Assembly: GCA_016200485.1 (NCBI GenBank)
Contig: JACQEP010000015.1
Location: forward strand, 31,962 to 95,961
Direction: 5' to 3'
DNA length: 64,000 nucleotides
From: Gammaproteobacteria bacterium
GTDB lineage: Bacteria > Pseudomonadota > Gammaproteobacteria > Tenderiales > Tenderiaceae
The notes under the pieces were generated by a model. That model was given only the letters and a program-made list of their open reading frames with translations. It was not told the DNA's origin and did no database searches. This document shows positions 37,727-47,200 of this stretch, one piece after another. Both the position numbers and the translations under genes were made by a program. The first letter of the stretch is position 1. Every line of letters begins with the position of its first letter.

Positions 37727-39991
37727 ATGATGCTCGATAGATTGCGCCGCATCATTCAGGAAGTGGGGCATGCGCGAGATTTGCATCAGGCGCTCACGAT
37801 CATTGTCGAGCGTGTGCAAGAAGCGATGCAGGTCGATGTCTGCTCGGTCTATCTCGTCGATGACACCAGAAGCCGTTATGTGTTGATGGCGACTCGCGGC
37901 CTGAATCCGGATGCCGTGGGCAAGGTCAGTTTGCCGTTGGGGCAAGGCTTGGTGAGCCTGGTCGGCGAACGTGCCGAGCCGGTCAATCTCGAAGATGCAC
38001 CGACGCATCCCCGTTTTCGTTTTATTGCAGAAACCGGCGAACAACCCTATCACGCCTTTCTCGGCGTGCCGATCATTCATCATCGCAAGGTATTGGGCGT
38101 GTTGATTGCGCAACAGCGCGCCACACGCCGTTTTGATGATGAAGAAATTGCATTCCTGCTCACCATCGGTGCGCAATTAGCGGGTGCTATCGCTCATGCC
38201 GAAGTTGTCGGGGGCATGGCCGCGTTGGTGGGTGGCAAGAGCAGCGTGGCGATGGATGGTTTGCCGGGATCGCCTGGGGTTGCGATTGGAACGGCCTTGG
38301 TCATCTATCCGCCTGCGGATCTCGACGCCGTGCCGGATCGTGGTGTGGATGATATTGACGCTGAAATCGCAGCGTTTCGTGAAGCGATTGCGCTCGCGCA
38401 GGCCGATATTCGTGAATTACAACAACGTATCGCCATCGCATTAAGCAGCGAAGATCAAGCCATCTTTGATGCCTATGTGCAAATGCTGGGTAGCGCCAGC
38501 ATCATCGATCAAGTCATTGCCCAGATTCAGCGGGGTAGTTGGGCCTCCGGCGCTTTGCGTGACACCATCGCGGCGCATGTCCATGTTTTCGAGAACATGG
38601 ATGACCCCTATATGCGGCAGCGCGCCGATGATGTGCGCGATCTTGGTCGTCGTATCTTGATGTGTTTGCAGAAGGGGCGTGATCGTCCACCGCCATATCA
38701 TGATCAAACAATCCTGGTCGGCGAAGAAATCACCGCGACCATGCTGGCTGAAGTGCCGGTGGGAAAGCTCGTAGGTGTCGTCTCGGCCAGGGGATCAACC
38801 TCTTCCCATGTGGCGATTCTGGCGCGGGCGTTGGGTGTGCCGGCGGTGGTCGGGGTGCAGGATTTGCCTGTGACCCGCATCGATGGCCGGGAAATCATCG
38901 CCGATGGCTATAGTGGCCGTATCTATGTTTCGCCTTCGGATGGCATCCGCCAGGAATATCAACGTTTGTTGCGGGAAGAAGCAGAGCTCAATGCCGGCTT
39001 GTCCGAATTGAGCAATCTGCCCGCGGAAACGCCGGATGGAATTCGTATCCCGCTTTATGCCAACACCGGTTTGCTATCCGACATTACTCCGGCCCGGCGC
39101 AGTGGTGCCGAAGGGGTTGGGCTATATCGCACCGAATTTCCATTCATGATTCGGGAACGCTTTCCGACGGAAGATGAACAATTTCTGATTTACCGCCGTG
39201 TCATGCAGGAATTTTCGCCGCGACCAGTCGTATTGCGCACGCTGGATGTTGGGGGTGACAAGTCGCTGCCGTATTTTCCAATTAAAGAAGAAAATCCATT
39301 TCTCGGTTGGCGTGGAATTCGCATTACTCTGGATCATCCGGAAATATTTTCGGTGCAACTGCGTGCCATGATGCGCGCCAGCCAAGGTATGGGGCGCGCG
39401 CGTTTGTTGTTGCCCATGGTCAGCAATATTCCCGAGATTGACGAATCCAAGCGTCTCATTCGCAAAGCTTATGAAGAGCTGATTGAAGAGGGCGTTGCCA
39501 TTGAGCCGCCATTGATCGGCGTTATGGTGGAAGTGCCGTCACTCGTTTATCAGATTGAATCCGTCGCCAGCCGCGTCGATTTTATTTCCGTCGGCACCAA
39601 TGACCTGACGCAATATTTGCTGGCGGTCGATCGCAACAATAGCAATGTCGCAGCGTTGTACGACAGTTTGAGTCCCGCCGTCATCCGTGCCGTAAAAGCT
39701 GTGATTGATGGCGCGCAGGCACTTCACTGTCCAGTGAGTGTCTGCGGTGAAATGGCTGGCAATCCCAAGGCAGCGCTGGTACTGCTCGGATTGGGCGTAA
39801 ATAGCCTGAGTATGAGTAGCTCAAGTCTGCCTCGCGTTAAATGGATGATCCGCAGTTTCCCCGTGGCCCGCGCCCGTCGCATTGCAGAGGATGTGTTAGC
39901 GCTGGAAGACTCGCAAAGTGTGCATGCTTATCTGGCCGAGATGTTGATCGAAGCGGGGTTGGGCGGGCTGGTGCGCGCGGGACGGCATTAA
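37727..39991 (+). CDS. ptsP: Nitrogen PTS enzyme I (phosphoenolpyruvate-protein phosphotransferase PtsP)
   Basis: A 754-residue protein with an N-terminal GAF domain (about 1-165; VDVCSVYLVDD, GLVSLVGERAEPVNLEDAP) followed by enzyme I modules. GSPGVAIGTALVI opens the N-terminal domain, SARGSTSSHVAILARALGVP carries the phosphorylated His, and the barrel has LYRTEFPFMIRERFPTEDEQ, ANTGLLSDI, GTNDLTQYLLAVDRNN and the cysteine segment PVSVCGEMAGNP. It starts the PTS-Ntr phosphorelay (PtsP to NPr to EIIA-Ntr) that senses nitrogen and potassium state. It is the second gene of the rppH-ptsP operon. Confidence 0.96.
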   Translation: MMLDRLRRIIQEVGHARDLHQALTIIVERVQEAMQVDVCSVYLVDDTRSRYVLMATRGLNPDAVGKVSLPLGQGLVSLVGERAEPVNLEDAPTHPRFRFIAETGEQPYHAFLGVPIIHHRKVLGVLIAQQRATRRFDDEEIAFLLTIGAQLAGAIAHAEVVGGMAALVGGKSSVAMDGLPGSPGVAIGTALVIYPPADLDAVPDRGVDDIDAEIAAFREAIALAQADIRELQQRIAIALSSEDQAIFDAYVQMLGSASIIDQVIAQIQRGSWASGALRDTIAAHVHVFENMDDPYMRQRADDVRDLGRRILMCLQKGRDRPPPYHDQTILVGEEITATMLAEVPVGKLVGVVSARGSTSSHVAILARALGVPAVVGVQDLPVTRIDGREIIADGYSGRIYVSPSDGIRQEYQRLLREEAELNAGLSELSNLPAETPDGIRIPLYANTGLLSDITPARRSGAEGVGLYRTEFPFMIRERFPTEDEQFLIYRRVMQEFSPRPVVLRTLDVGGDKSLPYFPIKEENPFLGWRGIRITLDHPEIFSVQLRAMMRASQGMGRARLLLPMVSNIPEIDESKRLIRKAYEELIEEGVAIEPPLIGVMVEVPSLVYQIESVASRVDFISVGTNDLTQYLLAVDRNNSNVAALYDSLSPAVIRAVKAVIDGAQALHCPVSVCGEMAGNPKAALVLLGLGVNSLSMSSSSLPRVKWMIRSFPVARARRIAEDVLALEDSQSVHAYLAEMLIEAGLGGLVRAGRH

Positions 39992-40222
39992 CAACCGCTG
40001 AAAAACGTGCTGATGAATACATTATGGCGGATGTTGCCCTTAAGCAGCGGGCCAAGATCATGCCTGCCAGCCGCACGTAGCGCCGCGACGCGGTGACACC
40101 CCTAAACATGCCGTTTCCTATCCAGATCAACTTGTTATATGACCGGCTAATAAAATTACCGGACACTACTTGAGATTATCTTCGAAATTTATTGAGAAAT
40201 CGTAATAACCTTATTATGAATA

Positions 40223-40258
40223 ACATTTTTACTTTCGTTACTTCGGAAGTAAAAATGT
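40223..40258. promoter_or_regulatory. Perfect 12-base inverted repeat upstream of the lipopeptide operon
   Basis: ACATTTTTACTT (40223-40234) pairs exactly with AAGTAAAAATGT (40247-40258) across a 12-base gap. It lies about 230 bases past ptsP and 240 bases before the first biosynthetic gene. It could be a terminator of the ptsP transcript (though not followed by a long T-run) or an operator. The surrounding 39992-40400 shows no gene I would support. Confidence 0.5.
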
Positions 40259-40407
40259 CTATTCGTGAATCGGATTGGCATGAACAAAGCTATAAATCGT
40301 CGGCGCCACACTGATAATCCATCGATTCAAATCTAGTCTGTCCCTGGGATAGGCAACTTTATTAATTCATTGCGATATCCAGCTTGGCCGAAGATCAGCT
40401 TGGTTAA

Positions 40408-40436
40408 GGTATACCTGAGGTATACCGAAGTATAAT
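40408..40436 (+). promoter_or_regulatory. Likely promoter and operator of the acyl-glycine-type operon
   Basis: TATAAT (40431-40436) is a perfect -10 box. Overlapping the -35 position are two palindromes GGTATACC (40408-40415 and 40419-40426) spaced by 11 bases, about one turn of DNA, with a third half-unit GTATAA running into the -10. No consensus -35 is seen. The geometry suggests that a dimeric regulator binds side by side over the promoter, either as a repressor or as an activator replacing the -35 contact. The regulator is not in this window. Confidence 0.55.
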
Positions 40437-40456
40437 TTTTTTCGCGCCCTGCGATT

Positions 40457-40492
40457 GGTATCTTTGGTCTCGTTGATCTAAAGATACCGGAG
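40457..40492 (+). promoter_or_regulatory. Leader hairpin touching the ribosome site of the first biosynthetic gene
   Basis: GGTATCTTT (40457-40465) pairs with AAAGATACC (40480-40488). The 3' arm runs into the ribosome site CCGGAG (40487-40492), and the start codon is at 40500. Folding of the leader would partly occlude ribosome binding, so this could be a control point. No known riboswitch class is recognised. Confidence 0.5.
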
Positions 40493-40499
40493 TCATTAC

Positions 40500-42236
40500 A
40501 TGACGCATCCAAATAAACGCGAAAACGTATTTCATGAAATGGATTTTGTTAGGTTGACGGTGTGGCGTGCGGCTATCACTCCCCACAGAGTCGCTTTTGG
40601 GTTTCAAAACGATCAAGGCAATGGCGAAACTGTAGTCAGTTATGGCGAGCTTGACCGTCGAGCCAGAGCGATTGCTGCGGTATTGCAGCAGCGCGGATTC
40701 GGCGGCCAGCGTGCTGTGTTGTTATTTCAGCCCGGCATTGATTATGTACTGAGCATTCTCGGTTGCTGGTACGCGGGGATTACCGCTGTGCCGGTGTATG
40801 CGCCACGGTTGAATACGTCGTACGAACGAGTACGCATTATCGTTAACGATGCGCGGGCGGCGGTGATGCTGTCGACTTCTTCTGTGTTGGCCACGTTGGC
40901 CGGTGATGAGTGGCAGGTCTTGCGCCATCGCGGTTTACAAGCGTTGGCCACGGATGATTTGCCGGTTGGTATTGAAGCAGACTGGAAGATGCCCGCTGTT
41001 GATGGAGATACGTTGGCAGTGCTCCAGTATACCTCAGGCTCGACCGGGACGCCCAAGGGAGTACGCGTTTTGCAGCGGCACTTGATGGCGAATTCCCGAA
41101 TGATTTCACGGGCCATGCACAGTGATGAGGAAAGCGTCGGCGTTGTGTGGCTGCCACCCTATCATGACATGGGATTGGTAGGTGGGATTTTGCAGCCATT
41201 CTATGCCGGTTTCCCCGTACATTTAATGGCGCCTGCCACATTCCTGCAAAGACCCATGCGTTGGTTGGAGGCTATCTCCCGGTATCGTGGCACCATCAGT
41301 GCTGCGCCCAATTTTGCCTATGATTTATGTGTTCGTCGCGCCAGGCCGGAGCAGATTGAACAGCTTGATTTATCTAGCTGGCGTGTTGCCGTGAATGGAG
41401 CCGAACCTATTCGTGCGGAAACCCTTAAGCGCTTTTCTGAAACATTTGCGCCCGCTGGTTTTGATCGCCGAGCCTTTTTCCCTTCTTATGGCATGGCCGA
41501 AACGACATTGATGGTGACGGCACCACAGGTTTTGAGTGGCGCGGTTATGTTGCAGGCAAGACGCGATGCGTTGGCGCTGGGTTCTCTCAAGACAACTGGA
41601 GAGGGCGGCGTCATGTTGGTCAGTAGTGGCCAAGCGGATCCGGAAACCGAAGTTGCCATCGTCGATCCTGATTCGTGGAAACGGTGTGGCAAAGGCGTGA
41701 TCGGCGAGATCTGGGTCAGTGGCCCAGCGGTTACCGATGGTTATTGGGCGAGACCGGATGCAACAAAGGAAACCTTCCATGCCAAGTTGCCAGGCGATGA
41801 TACCTCCTGGTTGCGTACGGGCGATCTGGGTGTGTTACAGGACAACGAGCTCTACGTCACTGGTCGCATCAAAGATCTTATTGTCATCCGCGGTCATAAT
41901 TACTACCCGCATGATATTGAAGCAACGGCGTTGTCGGCGCATCCGGCGCTACGTCCGCAGGGCGCTGCGGCATTTGCCATTGATACGCCAGATGGCGAGG
42001 GGTTGGGATTAGTTGTCGAAATGGACCGTGGTTGGCACTCCGAGGATTTGGACGACGCGGCCATTGCTCTGCGTAACGCAATCTCTCGCGAACATCAGCT
42101 TCAAATTAATGAGTTGGTGTTTGTTCGTGCCAATACGATTCCAAAAACATCCAGTGGCAAAGTACAGCGCTTGCTGGTGCGTAACCGCTGGCTTGCCGCA
42201 GAACTTGAAATTTGTGTCAGGGAGGCAACCGCATGA
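40500..42236 (+). CDS. Fatty acyl-AMP ligase (FAAL)
   Basis: A 578-residue adenylate-forming enzyme. The ATP motif is QYTSGSTGTPKGVRV (about residue 178), followed by the FAAL/FACL signature WLPPYHDMGLVGGILQPFYA, the SYGMAETTL core, TGDLGVLQDNELYVTGRIKD and the catalytic Lys near the end (PKTSSGKVQR). FAALs activate free fatty acids as acyl-AMP and hand them to an acyl carrier protein instead of coenzyme A, feeding lipopeptide or polyketide assembly. A stand-alone ACP gene two genes downstream is the expected partner. It is the first gene of the operon and overlaps the next by ATGA. Confidence 0.9.
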   Translation: MTHPNKRENVFHEMDFVRLTVWRAAITPHRVAFGFQNDQGNGETVVSYGELDRRARAIAAVLQQRGFGGQRAVLLFQPGIDYVLSILGCWYAGITAVPVYAPRLNTSYERVRIIVNDARAAVMLSTSSVLATLAGDEWQVLRHRGLQALATDDLPVGIEADWKMPAVDGDTLAVLQYTSGSTGTPKGVRVLQRHLMANSRMISRAMHSDEESVGVVWLPPYHDMGLVGGILQPFYAGFPVHLMAPATFLQRPMRWLEAISRYRGTISAAPNFAYDLCVRRARPEQIEQLDLSSWRVAVNGAEPIRAETLKRFSETFAPAGFDRRAFFPSYGMAETTLMVTAPQVLSGAVMLQARRDALALGSLKTTGEGGVMLVSSGQADPETEVAIVDPDSWKRCGKGVIGEIWVSGPAVTDGYWARPDATKETFHAKLPGDDTSWLRTGDLGVLQDNELYVTGRIKDLIVIRGHNYYPHDIEATALSAHPALRPQGAAAFAIDTPDGEGLGLVVEMDRGWHSEDLDDAAIALRNAISREHQLQINELVFVRANTIPKTSSGKVQRLLVRNRWLAAELEICVREATA

Positions 42237-44029
42237 TTCCCCAGCAATACCATGAAGCATTGGCTTTTGAGCAGGCACTTGGCGATCCTGCTAATCCAGA
42301 TAATACACTCTCATTTCGTCAGGCGATGGCGCTGGATGAAGCGGATGCCTTTCCTGATGTGGCCGTCTCGTTTCTAAACGCGCTGGGAGTGCCGCGCGTT
42401 TATGTGCCTGAGCAACTGGGCGGTTCGTTTAAGTCAAGCGAAACTTTTGTGGCCATGGGCAGAACGCTGGCCAGGCGTAATATGTCCGTCGCAGTAAGTT
42501 TTAGCACGATGCTGTGGTCGGCGCTGGCCTGGATCGGCGGAGACGCCAAACAGCAGCGACGCATTGCGGACTGGGTGCTTCACGACGGCCATTTTCCCTG
42601 CTTGGCCTATTCCGAGGCGGATCACGGCGCTGACTTGGCGGCCAACGAATTAACGGCTCGTCGAAACGCCGATGGTAGTTATACGCTCAATGGTGAAAAG
42701 TGGCCGATCAACCGGGCCACGCGTTCCGGTTTCTTGGTGTTGCTGGCACGTACCGATGCCGGTCAGCATCTGCGCAATCATACATTATTTATTATCGACA
42801 AAAATAAACTGGAGAGCCGTCACTACTATCATTTGCCACGCGTGAAAACTCATGGCTTGCGTGGCTGTGACATCAGTGGGATCGGTTTCCGGGAGTGCAA
42901 TATCCCGGCTGACTCGCGCATCGGTGCTGAAGGGTTTGGGCTAGAGCTGGCGCTTAAGGGGTTTCAAGTGACTCGCACCTATTGTACGGCGCTCTCCCTG
43001 GGCGTAGGCGATAGCGCGTTGCGGCTGGTGGCGGATTTTGCCGCGCAACGGCAGTTGTATGGCGCTGCAATGAATACATTGCCCCACACGCAACATGTGT
43101 TGGCGAACGCCTATTTGTCGCAACTGATGGGTGAATGCACTGCCATTGTCGCTGCGCGCGGCTTGCATCTTTATCCGGAGCAGTTCTCAGCCTGGTCCAC
43201 CGTCGCTAAAGTGCAAGTTACTCATTTGGTTGATTTTGCATGTCAGCAGTTGGCTAGCGTTCTGGGGGCGCGTTACTACCTGCGCGAAAGGCATGGCGAG
43301 GGAATATTCCAGAAATTTATTCGCGATGGCGCCATCGTTTCCATCTTTGATGGTAGCAGCCTGGTCTGCCTCGACAGTCTGGCGACATTGCTGCCAACGC
43401 TGGTGCGAGGGCATCGTGATCACGTCTCTCCGGTCGACTGGCCGGCGCTTTATGATCTGAATTGTCCATTGCCATCGTTACCGTATGAGCGGCTTGATCT
43501 GTTTAACCGTGGTCGTAATGCGGTCATGGATAGCCTGCCGGCACTGTTGATGCAGCTTGATGCGGTTGTCGCGGATGACGAACTGAATGTGCAAACATTG
43601 TCTGAGCTGCGGCGTTTAGCGGTCCAATTGAAGAACGATCTTGCCTCATTGAATGCGAACGTTCTTGATGAACCAGTGCGTCGTGGCGAGCGTAATAGCG
43701 CACGGCAGTTTGCGTTTGCCCAGCATTATTGTGAGCTCCATGCGGCCATCGCAGCGCTTGGTGTGTGGTTGTATAACCGCCATGCGCTTGGCAGTTTCTT
43801 TGCGCGCGGACTCTGGTTACAGGCCGCTCTGGCGCGCGCTGGGCGAGCAGAGTTCCGATGCGGGGAGCTAGCGCCCGCGTTAATCGGAGCGCTACATGAA
43901 CAATGTGAGTATCAGCGTACGCATGCACAGATGTTTTCGTTATTACCCTGGCCATTGGCGGCGCGTGGCCTTGTGGAGACCTTACCTGATTTTTCCAAGG
44001 AGACTTACCGTGACTTACAAACCGCATAG
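42233..44029 (+). CDS. Acyl-CoA dehydrogenase-like flavoenzyme, probably acting on acyl-ACP
   Basis: A 598-residue protein starting at ATG 42233 with GGGAGG upstream. The first ~400 residues follow the acyl-CoA dehydrogenase fold: CLAYSEADHGADLAANELTA, LNGEKWPINRAT, KTHGLRGCDISGIGF, and the QRQLYGAAMNTLPHTQHVLA helix. The catalytic base position, usually Glu in YEGT, is Asp373 in SIFDGSSLVCLD. About 190 further residues form a helical tail. The setting between a FAAL and an ACP suggests that it desaturates the ACP-bound fatty acid at C2-C3. Substitution of Glu by Asp could alter or abolish this. It overlaps the ACP gene by 20 bases. Confidence 0.82.
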   Translation: MIPQQYHEALAFEQALGDPANPDNTLSFRQAMALDEADAFPDVAVSFLNALGVPRVYVPEQLGGSFKSSETFVAMGRTLARRNMSVAVSFSTMLWSALAWIGGDAKQQRRIADWVLHDGHFPCLAYSEADHGADLAANELTARRNADGSYTLNGEKWPINRATRSGFLVLLARTDAGQHLRNHTLFIIDKNKLESRHYYHLPRVKTHGLRGCDISGIGFRECNIPADSRIGAEGFGLELALKGFQVTRTYCTALSLGVGDSALRLVADFAAQRQLYGAAMNTLPHTQHVLANAYLSQLMGECTAIVAARGLHLYPEQFSAWSTVAKVQVTHLVDFACQQLASVLGARYYLRERHGEGIFQKFIRDGAIVSIFDGSSLVCLDSLATLLPTLVRGHRDHVSPVDWPALYDLNCPLPSLPYERLDLFNRGRNAVMDSLPALLMQLDAVVADDELNVQTLSELRRLAVQLKNDLASLNANVLDEPVRRGERNSARQFAFAQHYCELHAAIAALGVWLYNRHALGSFFARGLWLQAALARAGRAEFRCGELAPALIGALHEQCEYQRTHAQMFSLLPWPLAARGLVETLPDFSKETYRDLQTA

Positions 44030-44285
44030 TGTCGAATATCTGTGTGATACCCTCGTTCAGATGCTAGTCCAAGAGCTACGCCTGCCAGCGGGCAGTGTGG
44101 CGACTGATAAACCGTTGACCCAGTATGGGCTGGATTCGATCGCGGCTTTGACGATCGCAGGTGATCTTGAAGAGATGCTGGGGCTTGAGCTGCCTTCTAC
44201 CTTGCTGTGGGATTGCCCGACCATTGACCATTTAGCCCGATATTTGTCCGATACATTGCAATCAAGTGAACAGGTGGTGGCGTGA
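44010..44285 (+). CDS. Stand-alone acyl carrier protein
   Basis: A 91-residue ACP starting at a GTG (MTYKPHSVEYLCDTLVQMLV) with AAGGAGA eight bases upstream, inside the end of the previous gene. The phosphopantetheine site is Ser in YGLDSIAALTIAGDLEE, followed by LPSTLLWDCPTIDHLARYL. It would carry the fatty acid loaded by the FAAL through dehydrogenation to the NRPS condensation domain. The PPTase at the end of the operon would activate it. Its end overlaps the NRPS start (GTGA). Confidence 0.92.
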   Translation: MTYKPHSVEYLCDTLVQMLVQELRLPAGSVATDKPLTQYGLDSIAALTIAGDLEEMLGLELPSTLLWDCPTIDHLARYLSDTLQSSEQVVA

Positions 44286-47200
44286 GTATAGATTCGCTGA
44301 ATGCGCCGTTGCCTGATGGAGTATTGGCGATTCATCCATTAGCGCCAGAGCAGGTGGGGCTATGGTATCTACAGCAACTGGCGCCAAGCTGCGGTGCTTA
44401 TCATCTGCTGTTTAGTGTGGACGTTACCGTTGGGCTGGATGGGTGGCCGAGTGCATTGCCGCAGCTATTGGATGCATTGCTCACCGATTACCCCGTATTG
44501 CGTACCGCGCTGCCAGAGACACCGGAAGGACCACAGCAATGGGTCCACCAGCACGTCACGCCTGATGTTCAGATTGTGAATGCCTCTGGTTGGAGCGACG
44601 AGCGCCTGCGTGAGCAGGCGCGTACCGACAGCCGGGTACCGTTCGATCTTGGTTGCCCGCCGTTATGGCGTGTTCATCTGTACCAACGTACCGACTCACG
44701 CTGGTTGGCGGTGGTGGTTGTTCACCATGTCTTATTGGATTTTTGGTCGCTTGGTCTGTTGTTACAGGAGGTCGCGGGACGTTTGGGAATTGCGGAACGA
44801 AGCACGCAGCCATTGGAGGGAAGTGGTTATGGACAGTATGCGCACGCGCAGCAGATACGCCAGACCGATCCAGCACTTCGAGACCGCGACTTGAAATACT
44901 GGCGAGACCAGCTGAAGGGCGCGCCCCCTGTGCATTCACTGCCGTTTGACGCACCACGTCCCGCCCTGCAGGAATATGATGGGCATACGCTTCCGTTTGT
45001 ATTTGACGCGACAGTCAGTGAGTCGATCCGTCGTGTCGCGCGCGAAGAGAGCGCCACGCCCTTCATGGTGCTATTGGCCGCCTATAGTGTTTTGTTGCGC
45101 CAGTTCTCGGGGGATGACGATTTAGTGATTGCGACGCCGGTCGCGGGCCGCACCGAGCGATCACAGCGAATGCAGCTTGGGCAATATGTGAATACGGTTG
45201 CCTTGCGCGTTCAGCTTGACGACAGCATCAGTTTTAGTAATTTATTACAGCAAGTGCGCGATGTCGTGGTGGGTGCACTGCGTCATCAGGATTTCCCATT
45301 CTCGTCGTTGGTGGAGGAATTGGCGCCACGCCGCGATCCCAGTTACGCGCCTATTGCACAGCTTGGTTTCTCCTGGGAACGTCTGCCACTGTTGGCTGAA
45401 TTTGAGCATTTCTTTCTTGCTGATCCACCGCTACTGGAACGGCACACCGCAGGGCTTGTGCTTCGGCCATTTGCAGTACCGCAACAAGAAGGTCAGCTCG
45501 ATCTGATGTTGGAAATGGGGGGCGAGCGCGAAGGTGCATTCGTGGGCGTATTTAAATACCAGCATCGGCTGTTACGTCCGGATACAATCGCCGAAATGGC
45601 CCGCTATTTCATCGGTTTGACAGAACAGCTCGTGGCTGCGCCGCAGTGTCCGTTGGGACAAATCCGTCCGGACAATCCAGTGGAGCTCGCGCGCTGGCTG
45701 GCAATGGGCCGTGGCCCTCGGTGCGACTGGCAGCAAGGCAGTGTGTCGACCGATATTTTTGAGTGCGTGACAAGGGCACCTAATGCTCCCGCGGTGCGAG
45801 ATGCTACACGGCAGCTTGATTATGCAACACTATGGCGCCGGGCAGGGCAGATTGCCGGTGTACTGCGTAGCGCAGGTGTGATACCGGATGCCCATGTCGG
45901 TTTGATGTTGGAACGTGGGGTCGATTTGGTCGCGGGGATTTTGGGTATCTGGCGTGCTGGTGCGGCTTATGTGCCGCTTGATCCTTCATTCCCGGCGGAA
46001 CGTTTGGCCTATATCGCGTCGGATGCGCAGTTGTCGGCGTTAATCACAGAGAGTGATCTGCAACCGCTCTGGCCAGATGGATTATCCACGATCTGTGTCG
46101 ATATGGCACTGCCGGATCAAGCGCCTCATGCGCCGCTAGTGAGTAAAGTGGCCTATGTATTGTACACCTCGGGGTCGACTGGCCAACCCAAGGGCGTGCG
46201 CGTTGGGCACGGGTCCGTGCGCAACTTCCTCCTGGGCATGCAGACGTTATTGCAATGGGATGCACATACCCGCTTGTTAGCGGTCACGACGCCAGCGTTC
46301 GATATCTCAGTGCTGGAGCTATTGTTGCCATTACTAGCTGGTGGTGAAGTGATCGTGGCGGATAATGCCTCGCTGCGGGATGGTGCCAAGTTAGCTGATC
46401 GGCTTGCCAGCGACACCATTACTGCGATGCAGGCAACGCCGGCGACTTGGAAAATGTTGATCGATGCGGGATGGCAGGGCTGCAAGACGCTGACCGCGTT
46501 GTGTGGTGGTGATACGTTGTCCCCGCAACTTGCACAGCAATTACATGCGCGAACCACTGCGTTGTGGAATCTCTATGGGCCAACCGAGACCACAGTGTGG
46601 TCAACAGCCGTACGTCTAGTGCCCGATGCGCCAATTCATGTGGGCCGCGCGATTGCCAACACCCAGTTGTATGTGCTCGATTCCCAAGGTTATCCAGTAC
46701 CGCCAGGCGTGATTGGCGAGTTGTGGATAGGCGGTGATGGACTTGCGCTCGATTATTGGAAAAAGCCTGAACTGACAGCAGAACGTTTTCGTGTTCTGGA
46801 CACGTTACCGCAGGCAGGCCGCGTATACCGCACGGGTGACAGAGTGCGTTGGACTGCGGATGGTCGACTTGAGCATCATGGCCGGCTTGATTTTCAGGTT
46901 AAGCTTCGTGGTTACCGTATTGAGTTGGGTGAAATCGAAAGCGTATTGCGGCAGCATCACGCGGTCCGCGACACCGTTGTTGTCGTGCGCGAGGATCGGC
47001 CGAGCGATCCCCGTTTAGTCGCTTACTTGGTTGCAGCGAACGAAGCCACTGTGCTGGATGAATTGCGTGATGCGTTACGTGCAGAGTTGCCAGCGTATAT
47101 GCTGCCATCAGCCTTCGTCTTTCTTGAGCATTTGCCGCAGACGCCGAATTGCAAAATTGATCGCAAGGCGTTGCCTGCGCCGGAAGTGTCATTGCCGGAC

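Noticed and set aside
39837..40166. Minus-strand 109-residue frame over the end of ptsP
   Set aside because: Half lies inside ptsP, and no family or good ribosome site is seen; the part beyond 39992 is too short to support.
40223..40258. Intrinsic terminator of ptsP
   Set aside because: The stem is AT-rich and not followed by a T-run, so I list it only as an inverted repeat of unknown role.
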